Assembly: GCF_002115825.1 (NCBI RefSeq)
Contig: NZ_JFJZ01000003.1
Coordinates: 1 to 64,000, forward strand
Direction of reading: 5' to 3'
DNA length: 64,000 nt
Source of the DNA: Thalassospira sp. MCCC 1A01428
Lineage (GTDB): Bacteria > Pseudomonadota > Alphaproteobacteria > Rhodospirillales > Thalassospiraceae
Position numbers and translations under genes: made by a program. A model generated the notes under the pieces. The model saw nothing but the letters and a program-made list of their open reading frames with translations, made no database searches and was not told the origin of the DNA. How positions within the stretch are numbered: position 1 is the stretch's first letter; the number at the start of each line of letters is the position of its first letter. This document shows positions 53,482 through 63,633 of this stretch, piece after piece.

Positions 53482-55446
53482 TCAAAGCGCGCGCATTCTG
53501 GTAAGGAAGCCGGTAATCTCCTGCTGAAGATGGTTATTTTGCGTTCCCAGATCATTGGCAGACTGGTTTACATCGTTGGCCGCAACATTGGTTTTGGACA
53601 CAGCACCGCTCACCCCGACCATCGCCGACGATATTTCTTCGGTGCCACTTGCTGCCTGTTCAACATTTTGCGAAATCTCGCTGGTGGCAGCGGTTTGTTC
53701 CTCGATCGCGGCAGCAACAGCCGCGGCACGTTCGCTGATTTCTGAAATCATGCCGACAATTTCCTCGATCGCGGTTACCGCATCGCGCGAGGCTCCCTGA
53801 ATACCGGTAACCTGTGCCGTAATTTCCTGGGTGGCACGCCCGGTTTGGGTCGCCAGGTTTTTAACCTCGCTTGCAACCACGGCAAACCCCTTGCCCGCAT
53901 CACCTGCACGGGCCGCTTCAATCGTGGCATTCAAGGCCAGCAAATTGGTTTGTCCGGCAATATCGCTGATCAGGCCAATCACTTCGCCAATACGGATCGC
54001 GGCATTATCAAGCCCCTGAATATTATCGCTGGTAATACGGGCCCGTTCCGATGCGGCCAGGGCCATGTTTGACGTATCACTAACCTGCGACGAAATTTCA
54101 TTGATCGATGCCGAAAGCTCGGTTGCTGCCGTCGCCACCAGTTGCACATTGGCCGATGCTTCCTCGGTGCCGGCCGAAACCGCAACCGATTGCTTGCTGG
54201 CGATATCAGCACTTTCGCGCAACACCCCCGAAGATTGATGCAACCTCTCAACAGCCTGGTCCACAGATGCCATAACCTTGACAACGACTTCGTCAAATTC
54301 ACGAATGTTGCGTTCCTGGGCTTCCATGCGCAAACGGCGGCGTTCTTCCTGCTTGCGTTGTTCTTCCTCAAGTTTGCGACGCTCGATACCGTTTTCACGA
54401 AACACCAGCACCGCCCGCCCCATCTCGCCAATTTCGTCCTTGCGCGATGCCTCTGACAAATCGACAGAAAAATCGTTATCAGCCAGCCGCGTCATTTTTC
54501 CGGTCAGGGCCGTAATTGCCGCCACAATCGCGCGCGACAGCAACCCGCAAAGCACAATCAGAACCAGCGCCCCAATGACGAAGGCGGCAATGCTGAACCG
54601 CAAACCATTTTCGGCAATCATTTCCGCTTCTGCACGTTTGTCTTCGGCATAGGCTTCAATTTCACTCAACAAGGCATCAAGCAACGGTTCGGCCTGGGAG
54701 AAATAGTCACTTAAAATCGTCAGCGATTGTTCACGCGCCAATATGGCATCAGCAACGCCTTTGAAATCAGAGACATACGATGTTATCAGCTTTTCCAGCG
54801 TGGCTTTTTTATCTGCCGGAATATCGGTATTGCTGGCAAGGGCTGCCTTGAATTCGGCAAGGCGCTGGTCAATTTCGCCGATATATTTGGGGTCCATTCG
54901 CGCCAGAAAATCCTTTTCGTGGCGCCGCATCATCAACATCAAAATTGTCAGCTTGTCGGCATTATATGTTTTAAGTTCGCCTTCAACATCATGAACCGAG
55001 TTTCGCAATTTGCCCATCAGGCCGCTTTTTTCGTCCAGACCGATCTGGCGTTGCAGGGCAACGATATCGGCAAATGCCGTGGCGTATTTGGTAAACAAAC
55101 CTTCGATCTGAACAATCTGTTCGTTATGCCTCGCCATTTCGGGCCGCGTTTTAAGTGTGGCTAATCCCGAAATAACATTGTTAACAGTCTGCCCATGCAA
55201 TTCGACATAAGTGTCTTCCTTGCGCAGTAAAAAATCTTTTTCCCGGCGACGGGCGTTTAAAAACTCCATTCCGACATCATTAATCAGATTCCGGTCGCTC
55301 GTTGCTGCCATTGACGCAGTTTCTGCATCACGCCTTGACTGATCCGACACAAACTGACTGATCGCAACAAAAACAAACACAATTAAAGCCGCTATTCCGA
55401 TAAGGGAAATCTGGTAGATCAGCTTAAAACGTGAAAGAAACTTCAT
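53482..55446 (-). CDS. Methyl-accepting chemotaxis protein with helical bimodular sensor
   Basis: 654 residues from the ATG at 55446. An N-terminal membrane helix (residues 10-30) and a second one (about 278-300, [20 protein letters not shown]) flank a periplasmic helical domain of about 245 residues whose repeated E-K-D-F-L pattern ([20 protein letters not shown]) marks two four-helix modules, the HBM type that binds small organic acids in known cases. A HAMP domain, a charged coiled coil and the signalling domain with the hairpin tip [20 protein letters not shown] follow, ending without a CheR-binding pentapeptide. It steers flagellar rotation through CheW/CheA. Its closeness to the 5-oxoprolinase/TRAP region could mean taxis to a related compound, but this is only a guess. 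Confidence 0.92.
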   Translation of the reverse strand: MKFLSRFKLIYQISLIGIAALIVFVFVAISQFVSDQSRRDAETASMAATSDRNLINDVGMEFLNARRREKDFLLRKEDTYVELHGQTVNNVISGLATLKTRPEMARHNEQIVQIEGLFTKYATAFADIVALQRQIGLDEKSGLMGKLRNSVHDVEGELKTYNADKLTILMLMMRRHEKDFLARMDPKYIGEIDQRLAEFKAALASNTDIPADKKATLEKLITSYVSDFKGVADAILAREQSLTILSDYFSQAEPLLDALLSEIEAYAEDKRAEAEMIAENGLRFSIAAFVIGALVLIVLCGLLSRAIVAAITALTGKMTRLADNDFSVDLSEASRKDEIGEMGRAVLVFRENGIERRKLEEEQRKQEERRRLRMEAQERNIREFDEVVVKVMASVDQAVERLHQSSGVLRESADIASKQSVAVSAGTEEASANVQLVATAATELSASINEISSQVSDTSNMALAASERARITSDNIQGLDNAAIRIGEVIGLISDIAGQTNLLALNATIEAARAGDAGKGFAVVASEVKNLATQTGRATQEITAQVTGIQGASRDAVTAIEEIVGMISEISERAAAVAAAIEEQTAATSEISQNVEQAASGTEEISSAMVGVSGAVSKTNVAANDVNQSANDLGTQNNHLQQEITGFLTRMRAL

Positions 55447-55669
55447 AAAGTGGTCCGCCGCTCGGTTTAAAACACATATCACGGCTTGTTACGTGGCCAC
55501 GCCCCTGCCAAATTCAATATCGTTGATGAAACAAAAATGCATATATCCGGGGTTTTGCCATGCAGGCTTGCCCTGCCGGCATTGGTATCTTATTTGTCAG
55601 GCAACATAACTTTCCGCTGGCGCCGTGTTTCGTTGCACCGCCCTATTTCACGATCGGAGCATTGAGACC

Positions 55670-56464
55670 ATGAGCATTTGGGGAAAAATTATTGGCGGCG
55701 CAGCAGGTTTTGCCCTGGGCGGGCCGCTGGGCGCCATTTTGGGCGCAACAGCAGGCCATATGGTCGACAAAGCCAATGATGGCGGCTTTAACCAGGAACG
55801 CATTTCATCACAAGGCGGGCCATGGGGCCAAAGCTGGGGTCAGGGTGCCGGCCAGTTCGGCGGTGCCGACCCGCGCCAGATCGCCTTTGCCACCGGCGTT
55901 ATCGTGCTGGCAGCCAAAATGGCCAAGGCCGACGGCAACGTCACCCGCGAGGAAATCAACGCCTTTAAACGGTTGTTTCATGTCACGGGGCCAGATGCCG
56001 CCCAGGTTGGACAAATTTTTGATGCCGCCCGCCGATCGCCTGACGGGTACGAACCTTATGCCCGCCAGATTGCGCAAATGTTTGCCGGCGAACGCGCTGT
56101 TTTGGAAAGCATCCTTGAGGCCCTGCACCAGATTGCCCTGTCTGATGGCAATTTGCACCCTGCAGAAAAGGAATATTTGCGCAAGGTTGCCAATATTTTT
56201 GGCTTTGCCGATGTTGATTTTGACCGCGTTCACCAGGGCAACACCGCCCCGTCGGGCCAGCTTGACCCTTATAAACAGCTTGGCCTGACCCGTTCTGCCA
56301 GCAACGAGGAATTAAAGGCTGCCCATCGCAAACTTTCGCGCGAAAACCACCCCGACCTGTTAATGGCCAAGGGGATGCCCGAAGAATTTGTCGAACAGGC
56401 CAACGAAAAAATGGCGCGCATCAATGCCGCCTGGGACCAGATTTGCAAGGAACGCAATATCTGA
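55670..56464 (+). CDS. DjlA-like TerB/DnaJ-domain protein
   Basis: 264 residues from the ATG at 55670 (GGAG ten bases upstream). It starts with SIWGKIIGGAAGFALGGPLGAILGA, a glycine-rich hydrophobic stretch that may be a membrane anchor as in DjlA. A TerB-like helical domain (about residues 70-190; KMAKADGNVTREEINAFKRLF, and the repeat ALSDGNLHPAEKEYLRKVANIFG) is followed by a C-terminal J domain with the HPD motif in SRENHPDLLMAKG. The J domain would stimulate DnaK; DjlA proteins sense envelope stress. It stands alone. Confidence 0.92.
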   Translation: MSIWGKIIGGAAGFALGGPLGAILGATAGHMVDKANDGGFNQERISSQGGPWGQSWGQGAGQFGGADPRQIAFATGVIVLAAKMAKADGNVTREEINAFKRLFHVTGPDAAQVGQIFDAARRSPDGYEPYARQIAQMFAGERAVLESILEALHQIALSDGNLHPAEKEYLRKVANIFGFADVDFDRVHQGNTAPSGQLDPYKQLGLTRSASNEELKAAHRKLSRENHPDLLMAKGMPEEFVEQANEKMARINAAWDQICKERNI

Positions 56465-56656
56465 TCCCTGCATCATAAACACGCATCGTCGCAGGCATCA
56501 AAGCCCGATGGTGCTGGCATGATTGCAAAAACACCCTGCCCGCGTGCTTTTGCACGGCTGCTGTGCCCGGTGAAATCATGATTTCACTTGCACAACAGCG
56601 CTTTTTGCGGTTTGCAGGGGGCAACATTTACACCGGTTTTAAGGTTTTGGTTTTTC

Positions 56657-58492
56657 ATGGCGCCACCGCTGATCAATATTAACGACATCCGCCTGACCTT
56701 TGGCGGCAATGATCTGTTTTCCGATGTGTCGCTGGCGATTGGCGACCGCGACCGCCTGTGCCTGGTTGGGCGCAATGGCGGCGGCAAATCAACCCTGCTT
56801 AAAATCATCGCCGGCGAGATCGAGGCCGATGGCGGCGAACGATTTGTCCAGCCGGGCTGCAAGGTGGCCTATCTGGCGCAGGAACCCCGTTTTGATAAAT
56901 ACAGCACGGTCGAGGAATATGTTCTCGACGCGCTGGACGATCACGAACAGGATTACGCCTATCGCGCCTATATGCTGCTCGATGCTGTTAAAATCGACCC
57001 GCAAGCCGACCCCAACACTCTTTCAGGCGGTGAAGGCCGCCGGGCCGCGATTGCCCGCGCCCTGATTGCCGACCCGCAGGTTTTGCTGCTGGACGAACCA
57101 ACCAACCATTTGGACTTGCCAACGATTGAATGGCTGGAAAGCGAGATCAAGGCGTTTCGGGGTGCCGTCGTGGTGATTTCGCACGACCGGGCATTTTTGA
57201 ACGCGGTATCAAACGGGGTCCTGTGGCTGGATCGGGGCGTCATGCGCCGCAATGATCAAAACTTTGCCCTGTTTGATGACTGGTCCGAAGAAGTTTATCG
57301 CAAGGAAGCCGAAGAACGCGCCAAACTGGATAAACTGATTGCGCAAGAATCAGTTTGGGCGGTTCAGGGCATTTCGGCGCGCCGCAAACGCAACCAGGGC
57401 CGTTTGCGCCGGTTATATGACATGCGCCATGAACGGTCCCAGCAGGAAGGCCGCATTGGCAATGTGTCGCTGGCATCCGATGCCGGGTCCACATCGGGCA
57501 AGGTGGTGATTGAAGCCACCGAAATTGGCAAATCATGGGAAGACAAACACATTATTTCCGGCTTTTCGACCCGCATTTTGCGCGGCGACAAGGTCGGTAT
57601 TATTGGCCCGAACGGGGCGGGTAAAACCACCCTTTTGAAAATGCTGACCGGCCAGATCGAACCCGACGAAGGCACCATCAAAATCGGCACCAACCTGACG
57701 CCAACCTATTTTGACCAGAAACGTGCCGCGCTGGACGATACCAAAACCCTGTGGGATACCCTGTGCGATGTGGGCGGCGACCAGATCATGGTGCGTGGCA
57801 ACCCGCGCCATGTGGTTAGCTATCTACGCGATTTCCTGTTTGATGAAAAACAGGCCCGCAGCCCCGTTGGGGCCCTGTCGGGGGGCGAGCGTAACCGGCT
57901 GTTGCTGGCAAAACAGCTGGCAAAGCCCACCAATCTTCTGATCATGGACGAACCGACCAACGACCTTGATATGGATACGCTGGACCTGTTGCAGGAAATG
58001 CTGTCGGAATATGAAGGTACGCTGATCCTTGTCAGCCATGACCGTGACTTTCTGGACCGGGTTGTTACATCGTCCATCGTCATGGAAGGCAATGGCATTG
58101 CCACCGAATATCCCGGTGGTTATTCCGATTATGTGCATTTGCGCGCCCTTTCGGCCAAGGCCGAACCGGAAAATGCCACATCGAACACCAAACCGATCAA
58201 ACGCGGTGGTGGCAAGGGGGGCAATGCCGCCCCGGCCAAACCCAAAAGCAAGGCCAAGTTAAGTTACAAGGACCAGCGTGATTACGACACGCTGCCCGGT
58301 CAGATTGAAAAACTCGAAGCCGAGATAACCCAAATCGAAGCAGACCTTGCCGACGGGACGCTTTTTACCTCCAACCCCGATGCGTTTCAAAAGAAACTGG
58401 ACCGGATGGAGGCCGCCCGCGCCGAAGCTGCCAAAGCCGAGGAACGCTGGCTGGAAGTTGAAATGATGCGCGACGAACTGGGCATTGAATAA
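56657..58492 (+). CDS. ABC-F family ATPase (Uup-like)
   Basis: 611 residues from the ATG at 56657; reading further upstream gives non-homologous sequence. Two ABC ATPase cassettes are complete: Walker A GRNGGGKST and GPNGAGKTT, signatures LSGGEGRR and LSGGERNR, Walker B LLLDEPTNHLDL and LIMDEPTNDLDM. A linker rich in Arg/Gln (about residues 225-285) lies between them. The end (about 545-611) is a coiled coil (EKLEAEITQIEADLADG), the C-terminal domain of Uup-type proteins that binds branched DNA. ABC-F proteins act on ribosomes or, for Uup, on replication forks and transposon excision. No membrane domain. Confidence 0.93.
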   Translation: MAPPLININDIRLTFGGNDLFSDVSLAIGDRDRLCLVGRNGGGKSTLLKIIAGEIEADGGERFVQPGCKVAYLAQEPRFDKYSTVEEYVLDALDDHEQDYAYRAYMLLDAVKIDPQADPNTLSGGEGRRAAIARALIADPQVLLLDEPTNHLDLPTIEWLESEIKAFRGAVVVISHDRAFLNAVSNGVLWLDRGVMRRNDQNFALFDDWSEEVYRKEAEERAKLDKLIAQESVWAVQGISARRKRNQGRLRRLYDMRHERSQQEGRIGNVSLASDAGSTSGKVVIEATEIGKSWEDKHIISGFSTRILRGDKVGIIGPNGAGKTTLLKMLTGQIEPDEGTIKIGTNLTPTYFDQKRAALDDTKTLWDTLCDVGGDQIMVRGNPRHVVSYLRDFLFDEKQARSPVGALSGGERNRLLLAKQLAKPTNLLIMDEPTNDLDMDTLDLLQEMLSEYEGTLILVSHDRDFLDRVVTSSIVMEGNGIATEYPGGYSDYVHLRALSAKAEPENATSNTKPIKRGGGKGGNAAPAKPKSKAKLSYKDQRDYDTLPGQIEKLEAEITQIEADLADGTLFTSNPDAFQKKLDRMEAARAEAAKAEERWLEVEMMRDELGIE

Positions 58493-58617
58493 CAGCTGCT
58501 CCGCGTAAGATCTGCTCGCAGATCCAAGGCCAGCCTCACAGCAGGTGCCACCTGGCTTGTCGGCAAATACGCAGAGGCGGCACAAAACACCCCCGCCCAC
58601 CAGCGGCAAATAAACAG

Positions 58618-58645
58618 ACAGAGAGAACCCGCCGGTTCTCTCTGT
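58618..58645 (+). terminator. Intrinsic terminator of the ABC-F gene
   Basis: ACAGAGAGAACC (58618-58629) pairs perfectly with GGTTCTCTCTGT (58634-58645) around CGCC, then TTTTGTTTT. It is about 125 bp after the stop. A GATCTGC/GCAGATC hairpin lies before it at 58508-58523; the rest of the 58493-58840 gap shows no gene. Confidence 0.85.
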
Positions 58646-58840
58646 TTTTGTTTTCAAACCCGATTGGCAGGTATGGCCGCACGCAAAAATACGTGCAGGC
58701 TGCACATTTTTGCATCCGGGGGTTACATGCTTGGGGCTTGAGTCGTTCCAGACAAACACGTAACCATAAATGCAAAGTCATTTACGTGCGGGGGTGTTTG
58801 CATATCCTGCATCATCGCCCCTGCCCATTCAGGTTGTGTC

Positions 58841-59713
58841 ATGCCCTTAAAAGCCGCCCTTTTATCACTGTCTGTTGCCATTATCTGGGGCATTAACGTG
58901 CTTACGGTTAAAGGGGCAGTTAGCGAAATTCCCCCGGTAATGCTTACCGCCATGCGCTTTGCCGCTGTTTCCCTGTTGCTGGTGCCCTTTACCAAAATCC
59001 CGCGTGCAAAACTGGGCAAGCTGGCCGTCTTGTCGGTTGTTTTTGGCTTTGGTCATTTCGGGGTGCTGTTTTACGCCTTGTCGATGCTCGATGCGGGGCC
59101 GGTTGCGATCATTGTTTTACTGGGTGTTCCCTTTTCATCAATGCTGGCAACCTATTTTTTTAACGACCGGCTAGGCTGGAAACGCCTGTTAGGAATGACG
59201 CTGGCCTTCGTTGGCGTGACGCTAATGTTCTGGGATCCGTCAATGACGGATTTGCAGGTTCCGTTGTTGCTGGTGGTGTTTGCGGCCCTGATGTGGGCTG
59301 TGGCCAATGTCCTGATCAAACAACTGGGCGACATCAACACGTTTGAATTAAATGGCTGGATGGCCCTGATGGCAGCCCCGCAATTGCTGGTTTTATCGTT
59401 TATTCTGGAACCCGATGCGATTAACGCCGTTATGAATGCAAGCTGGATGGCGTGGGCAAATTTAAGTTTCACCGTCGTGATGTCGTCGATTGTCGCTTAC
59501 GGGTCGTGGTATTATCTATTGAAAACCTACGATGTGAACCAGGTTGTGCCATGGTCGTTACTCGCCCCGATTGTCAGCGTCACCGGGTCGATCCTGATCT
59601 TTGGTGAAGCCATCAGCAGCTTTAAAATCATTGGCGGGTTAACGGTTCTGGTTGGTGTTGCCGTTATCATGTTTCGCAAACCGCCGCAAAATCAGGAACA
59701 GGGAATGGATTAA
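58841..59713 (+). CDS. EamA family transporter
   Basis: 290 residues with ten membrane helices in two EamA halves: the first with SVAIIWGINVLTVKGAVSEIPPVMLTAMRF (about residues 8-37), the second starting near LLLVVFAALMWAVANVLIKQLG. The loop between helices and the end MFRKPPQ are typical. EamA/RhaT-like carriers export amino acids or metabolites; this resembles the O-acetylserine/cysteine exporter group, without certainty. The downstream amidase gene begins three bp after the stop, so the two are probably cotranscribed. Confidence 0.88.
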   Translation: MPLKAALLSLSVAIIWGINVLTVKGAVSEIPPVMLTAMRFAAVSLLLVPFTKIPRAKLGKLAVLSVVFGFGHFGVLFYALSMLDAGPVAIIVLLGVPFSSMLATYFFNDRLGWKRLLGMTLAFVGVTLMFWDPSMTDLQVPLLLVVFAALMWAVANVLIKQLGDINTFELNGWMALMAAPQLLVLSFILEPDAINAVMNASWMAWANLSFTVVMSSIVAYGSWYYLLKTYDVNQVVPWSLLAPIVSVTGSILIFGEAISSFKIIGGLTVLVGVAVIMFRKPPQNQEQGMD

Positions 59714-59716
59714 CCC

Positions 59717-60628
59717 ATGGCGGAACAGCACGAACAGCCGACAAAGCCCGTGCCGACCATTATTTGGCACCCCTCGCCCAATTTTGGCGACCGCCCGGCG
59801 GGGGCCGCCATTGATACGCTGGTGTTGCATTACACCGGTATGCCCAATGGCGAAATGGCCCTGACCCGCATGTGCGACCCGGCATCCCAGGTTTCGGCCC
59901 ATTACATGGTCGAGGAAGATGGCTGTATTTACCAGTTGGTAGCTGAATCCAAACGCGCCTGGCATGCCGGGCGCGGATTTTGGCGCGGATGCACAGATAT
60001 CAATTCATCTTCCATCGGCATTGAAATTGTTAATCCCGGCCATGAATTTGGCTATCGCCCGTTTGCCATTGCCCAAATCGATGCGGTTATTGCCCTGTGC
60101 CAGGCACTGTTGGGCCGACACGATATTCCAGCCCACAATATCATCGCCCATTCCGACATGGCGCCGGACCGCAAGGAAGACCCCGGCGAATTGTTTCCAT
60201 GGCAAAAGCTGGCTGAGAACGGCATCGGGTTATGGCCCCAAACCGACATACGGAATCAATCCCCCCCCGACGAAAGCAAACAGAATTTCGCGTCGCCCGC
60301 CGACAGGAGCAATGAAACATCCATCATGGATGGCGTTATTGCCGCAACAATTGTAACTGATAACCAGTCCCGCCCCGTCAACGCCCTGCAAGACACAGCC
60401 CCCCCGGACCAGCCGGAAGCCGACGCAGCAGGCAGCGTTTCCCCGGGTGATTGCGAGGTGTTGTTTGACAGGTTGTTAGCGCAATTTGGTTACGGGCCGG
60501 GGCAAGCAATAGATAACCGGATCGCGTTTCAACGCCACTGGCGCCCCCACTGCCTTAACGGGCGGGCGGACGAACAAAGCCTTGCCATCCTGACAGACCT
60601 GATAGGCCAGTGCCCACCCCTGCCATAA
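59717..60628 (+). CDS. N-acetylmuramoyl-L-alanine amidase, AmiD-like
   Basis: 303 residues. The Amidase_2 domain (about 15-175) has all zinc ligands: His38 (VLHYT), His145 (AHSDMAPDRKEDPG) and Asp155, with Lys153 as AmpD-type catalytic partner and GIEIVNPG in between. A linker of about 60 low-complexity residues leads to a C-terminal peptidoglycan-binding-like domain (FDRLLAQFGYGPG onward). The enzyme cuts the lactyl-L-Ala bond of muropeptides. There is no signal peptide, unlike E. coli AmiD, so either it works in the cytosol as AmpD does or export is by another route. It is tightly coupled to the EamA transporter gene. Confidence 0.9.
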   Translation: MAEQHEQPTKPVPTIIWHPSPNFGDRPAGAAIDTLVLHYTGMPNGEMALTRMCDPASQVSAHYMVEEDGCIYQLVAESKRAWHAGRGFWRGCTDINSSSIGIEIVNPGHEFGYRPFAIAQIDAVIALCQALLGRHDIPAHNIIAHSDMAPDRKEDPGELFPWQKLAENGIGLWPQTDIRNQSPPDESKQNFASPADRSNETSIMDGVIAATIVTDNQSRPVNALQDTAPPDQPEADAAGSVSPGDCEVLFDRLLAQFGYGPGQAIDNRIAFQRHWRPHCLNGRADEQSLAILTDLIGQCPPLP

Positions 60629-60660
60629 CACAGAGTAATCACAGCTGATTATAATGCCGG

Positions 60661-61470
60661 TTACGGCATCAGCCGGTCTTGCGGCAAAGTTGGCTGGCTG
60701 CTGCCGGAAAAATAGCGGTTAAAGGCGATCTGGCTAAAGCCCAGATGTTTATAATACAGCCGGTCAATGCTGCCATTGGCAATCATTTCCGTTATTGCCC
60801 CGTCATAATCAGCCAGAACCGGCGCCAGTTCGGTTTTTAAGCGCAAATAAAACGGTTCAATGTCCACGGCGGGCAACAGGGTTTTTAACCCCGCCGGTTC
60901 GCGCACAGCGTCCGAGCCAAAATGCAGGCTGGCAAGATCACGAAAAACAACATCGACATAATTTTTTCGCAGCATCAAAAGGCCATGCGCGTTTTCGCCA
61001 ACATCAACCGGGTACATTTGGGAATCAGAGATGATTTTTTCCGGATAATCATCGCCCTGCACATGTAACCAGTTGGCCCCCTCGAAGGTTGATGGCCCTT
61101 CATAGGCCGTGTGGGGATAACTTTCGCGCACAACGGCAACCATAACCCGGTTGATCAGGCCAAATTTCGAGGCCTGCAACGGTTCGACCGTAACTTCCTT
61201 CAGGCTTTCAAACAAAACCCCGTCATACACCCCATAGCGAATGCCAAAATGACACCGCGAATGGGGCATTTGCGTAAAGCTGACACTATGCCCCGTGGTT
61301 TCAAATGCCTGCCGGGCAATATCAATTGCCAGCCCCGTTGCCCCTGCGCCATCATCATAAGCATAGGGTTCCCACCGGCTATAGCACAGGCGTATTTCGT
61401 CGGCCGCTGCCTGTGGCGACCGGCCCAAAAACCCAACGAATATGGCAAGTGTGATGACCAGAAAACGCAA
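60661..61470 (-). CDS. Periplasmic solute-binding protein (extracellular domain type 3)
   Basis: 269 residues from a TTG with GGAG eight bases upstream. A signal peptide (LVITLAIFVGFLGRSPQAAA-D) precedes a bilobal binding domain: the beginning DEIRLCYSRWEPYAY, TGLAIDIARQAFETTG and the later YVDVVFRDLASLHFG and LYYKHLGFSQ resemble the amino-acid-type family 3 of solute-binding proteins. Two pairs of cysteines are possible (Cys29 region and HSRCHFG). No permease or ATPase is adjacent, so it could also serve as a sensor for a kinase or receptor. Many orphan proteins of this kind occur in alphaproteobacteria. Confidence 0.82.
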   Translation of the reverse strand: MRFLVITLAIFVGFLGRSPQAAADEIRLCYSRWEPYAYDDGAGATGLAIDIARQAFETTGHSVSFTQMPHSRCHFGIRYGVYDGVLFESLKEVTVEPLQASKFGLINRVMVAVVRESYPHTAYEGPSTFEGANWLHVQGDDYPEKIISDSQMYPVDVGENAHGLLMLRKNYVDVVFRDLASLHFGSDAVREPAGLKTLLPAVDIEPFYLRLKTELAPVLADYDGAITEMIANGSIDRLYYKHLGFSQIAFNRYFSGSSQPTLPQDRLMP

Positions 61471-61632
61471 TAGAGACTCCAGAACACGATGACAGGGGAT
61501 TAAAAATCAACTGTGAGGTTATACTACCCTTAAGTAGTGGTCATCAAACTGCAATTATTCAAGGCTCCCTTGCATCTTTATCATGCAAAAGGATAAGCAC
61601 ATCCCAACCCACGGTATATGTTTCGCTTTTTC

Positions 61633-61661
61633 TTGACCTTGGCGCATTGCTGGCGTAAACC
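61633..61661 (+). promoter_or_regulatory. Predicted promoter of rnpB
   Basis: TTGACC (61633-61638) and TAAACC (61656-61661) are 17 bp apart; the start of transcription would be at about 61668, directly before the RNase P RNA. Confidence 0.6.
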
Positions 61662-61668
61662 GCGCCCA

Positions 61669-62066
<398 letters not shown>

Positions 62067-62181
62067 TATTTTCTTTTTACGGTTCGCACAGGCCCCGTGC
62101 CCAAAGGCCCGGCTTTGCAACAGGCCGTGCATTTCCCTGACCGTCACATATTGCGACCGCGTGCCATTTGGCCATAAAAAT

Positions 62182-62207
62182 GCCCGGCAAAACGAACCTT
62201 GCCGGGC
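62182..62207 (-). terminator. Intrinsic terminator of the PPOX-type gene
   Basis: GCCCGGCAA (62182-62190) pairs with TTGCCGGGC (62199-62207); on the minus strand ATTTTTATGG follows. It ends 22 bp after the stop of the flavoprotein gene. Confidence 0.85.
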
Positions 62208-62228
62208 GAAATTACATTCCGAAATCTG

Positions 62229-62852
62229 TTATCCGCGTTCAGCGATCGACTTGGCAAAATGGGCATCGCTTTCTTCTTGCGATACCTCTTCCCCGCCTTC
62301 AATCGACAACTGGTCTTTAATGATGGCACCCAGTGTTGGAAAACTTTTGCGGTTGATCTGGGCATCAACCTGCCACAGGCGCGACCGCATCAGTGATTTG
62401 GCACAATGCAAGAAGGCCTCCTCAACCGTGATTTTAATCACGCTGATTGGCAATTTTCCGGTATGGGCAAACAGGTTCAAAAGTTCCGGGTCATCATCAA
62501 GTTCGGCCGTGCCGTTAATACGCAGGGTCTCATTCATGCCTGGTACAAAAAACAGCAGCCCCACCTGCGGGTTAACCAGAATATTGGTCAATGTATCCAG
62601 GCGGCGATTACCGGGGCGATCCGGCATCAAAAGGGTGTTATCATCTAGCACATGGACAAAACCCGGCCCGTCGCCGCGGGGGCTGACATCGGCCGACCCC
62701 TTGCCATCTGCCGACGAAATAACAGCAAACGGGGATAGCTCAATAAAACGACGGCAATGTTTATCCAGCGCAGAAAGCTGTTTTTGCAGGGCAATTTCCA
62801 GCGGATCACCGTAAATCGTCCGTAGTTGATCAAGGGTTTCAATCTTTGCCAT
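62229..62852 (-). CDS. Pyridoxamine 5'-phosphate oxidase-like flavoprotein
   Basis: 207 residues from the ATG at 62852, which has a perfect AGGAGG site. The split-barrel FMN-binding fold is seen from FIELSPFAVISSADGKGSADVSPRG through LLMPDRPGNRRLDTLTNILVNPQVGLLFFVPGMNETLRINGTAEL, characteristic of the MSMEG_1061/DR2398 subfamily. Its substrate is unknown; true PdxH activity is unlikely. It precedes the isochorismatase-like gene's stop by 70 bp on the same strand, so the two could share a transcript. Confidence 0.88.
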   Translation of the reverse strand: MAKIETLDQLRTIYGDPLEIALQKQLSALDKHCRRFIELSPFAVISSADGKGSADVSPRGDGPGFVHVLDDNTLLMPDRPGNRRLDTLTNILVNPQVGLLFFVPGMNETLRINGTAELDDDPELLNLFAHTGKLPISVIKITVEEAFLHCAKSLMRSRLWQVDAQINRKSFPTLGAIIKDQLSIEGGEEVSQEESDAHFAKSIAERG

Positions 62853-62922
62853 GCGGGCCTCCTGTATGCGGGATGGCACAAACTGCGTCAAACAAAGTTG
62901 CAAGTCAATCGCAATAACTGCT

Positions 62923-63486
62923 TTATGACAGGATCTGTTCCGTCGTCAATATCGTGGCAAATTCGCCCGACAGGCTGGCAAGATGTACATCATGAACGGT
63001 TTGTGCGTCCACTTTACCGCCATCTGGCAAATAACGGTCAAAACAAAAACACGCATCACCGGCCAACAGCACGTCAAATCCCAAATTGCCCGCCATCCGC
63101 GTGGTGGTATTTACACAATGATCCGTACTAATGCCGCAAATCACCAGCTTTCCTGCGCCAGATGCCCGTAAATCCGCCTCAAGGGCCGTGCCGATGAAAG
63201 CCGAATTAACATTTTTGCCATAGGTTTTTTCGCCGTCTTTCGGTTGGGCGAAATCTTCAAATTCATGGCCGGACTGGCCCGGATACAACCGCGATTGCGG
63301 CGATGTTGAAAAATGCTGCACATGAATGATCGGACCTTGCCGGGCACGCCAACGTGCAAGCAACCGGGCCGCATTATGTTCGGCAGCGGGGTTATTGCGC
63401 TGCCCCCAATAATTCAGGTCGCGAAAACCTTTTTGCCAGTCGATCATGATCAAGGTGGGCTGTGTATGTGATGCTATATCCGTCAT
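62923..63486 (-). CDS. Isochorismatase-family cysteine hydrolase
   Basis: 187 residues. The catalytic triad of the family is visible: Asp in LIMIDWQKGF, Lys in KTYGKNVNSAF and Cys in GISTDHCVNTTTR. Family members hydrolyse amides (nicotinamide, N-carbamoylsarcosine) or isochorismate; the small size and the STDHCVNTTTR motif point to an amidohydrolase, not an isochorismatase. It is divergent from the GlxA-type regulator, which may regulate it. The substrate is unknown. Confidence 0.9.
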   Translation of the reverse strand: MTDIASHTQPTLIMIDWQKGFRDLNYWGQRNNPAAEHNAARLLARWRARQGPIIHVQHFSTSPQSRLYPGQSGHEFEDFAQPKDGEKTYGKNVNSAFIGTALEADLRASGAGKLVICGISTDHCVNTTTRMAGNLGFDVLLAGDACFCFDRYLPDGGKVDAQTVHDVHLASLSGEFATILTTEQILS

Positions 63487-63633
63487 GTCAGATTTCCCTT
63501 GTCAGACCCGGCCCTGCCAAATGGCAACGCCCTTTATACGGGCTAGACTATCGCATCCACCCTTGGCATAAATGACAAATACCCCTTTATTTATGCCAAA
63601 ACATCTGCCGTTCCCCATCAAAGGACCTGTCAC

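Noticed and set aside
58690-58720. GTGCAG/CTGCAC hairpin followed by T run as a second terminator
   Set aside because: The stem is only five or six bp and the strong 12-bp terminator at 58618-58645 already ends the ABC-F transcript.
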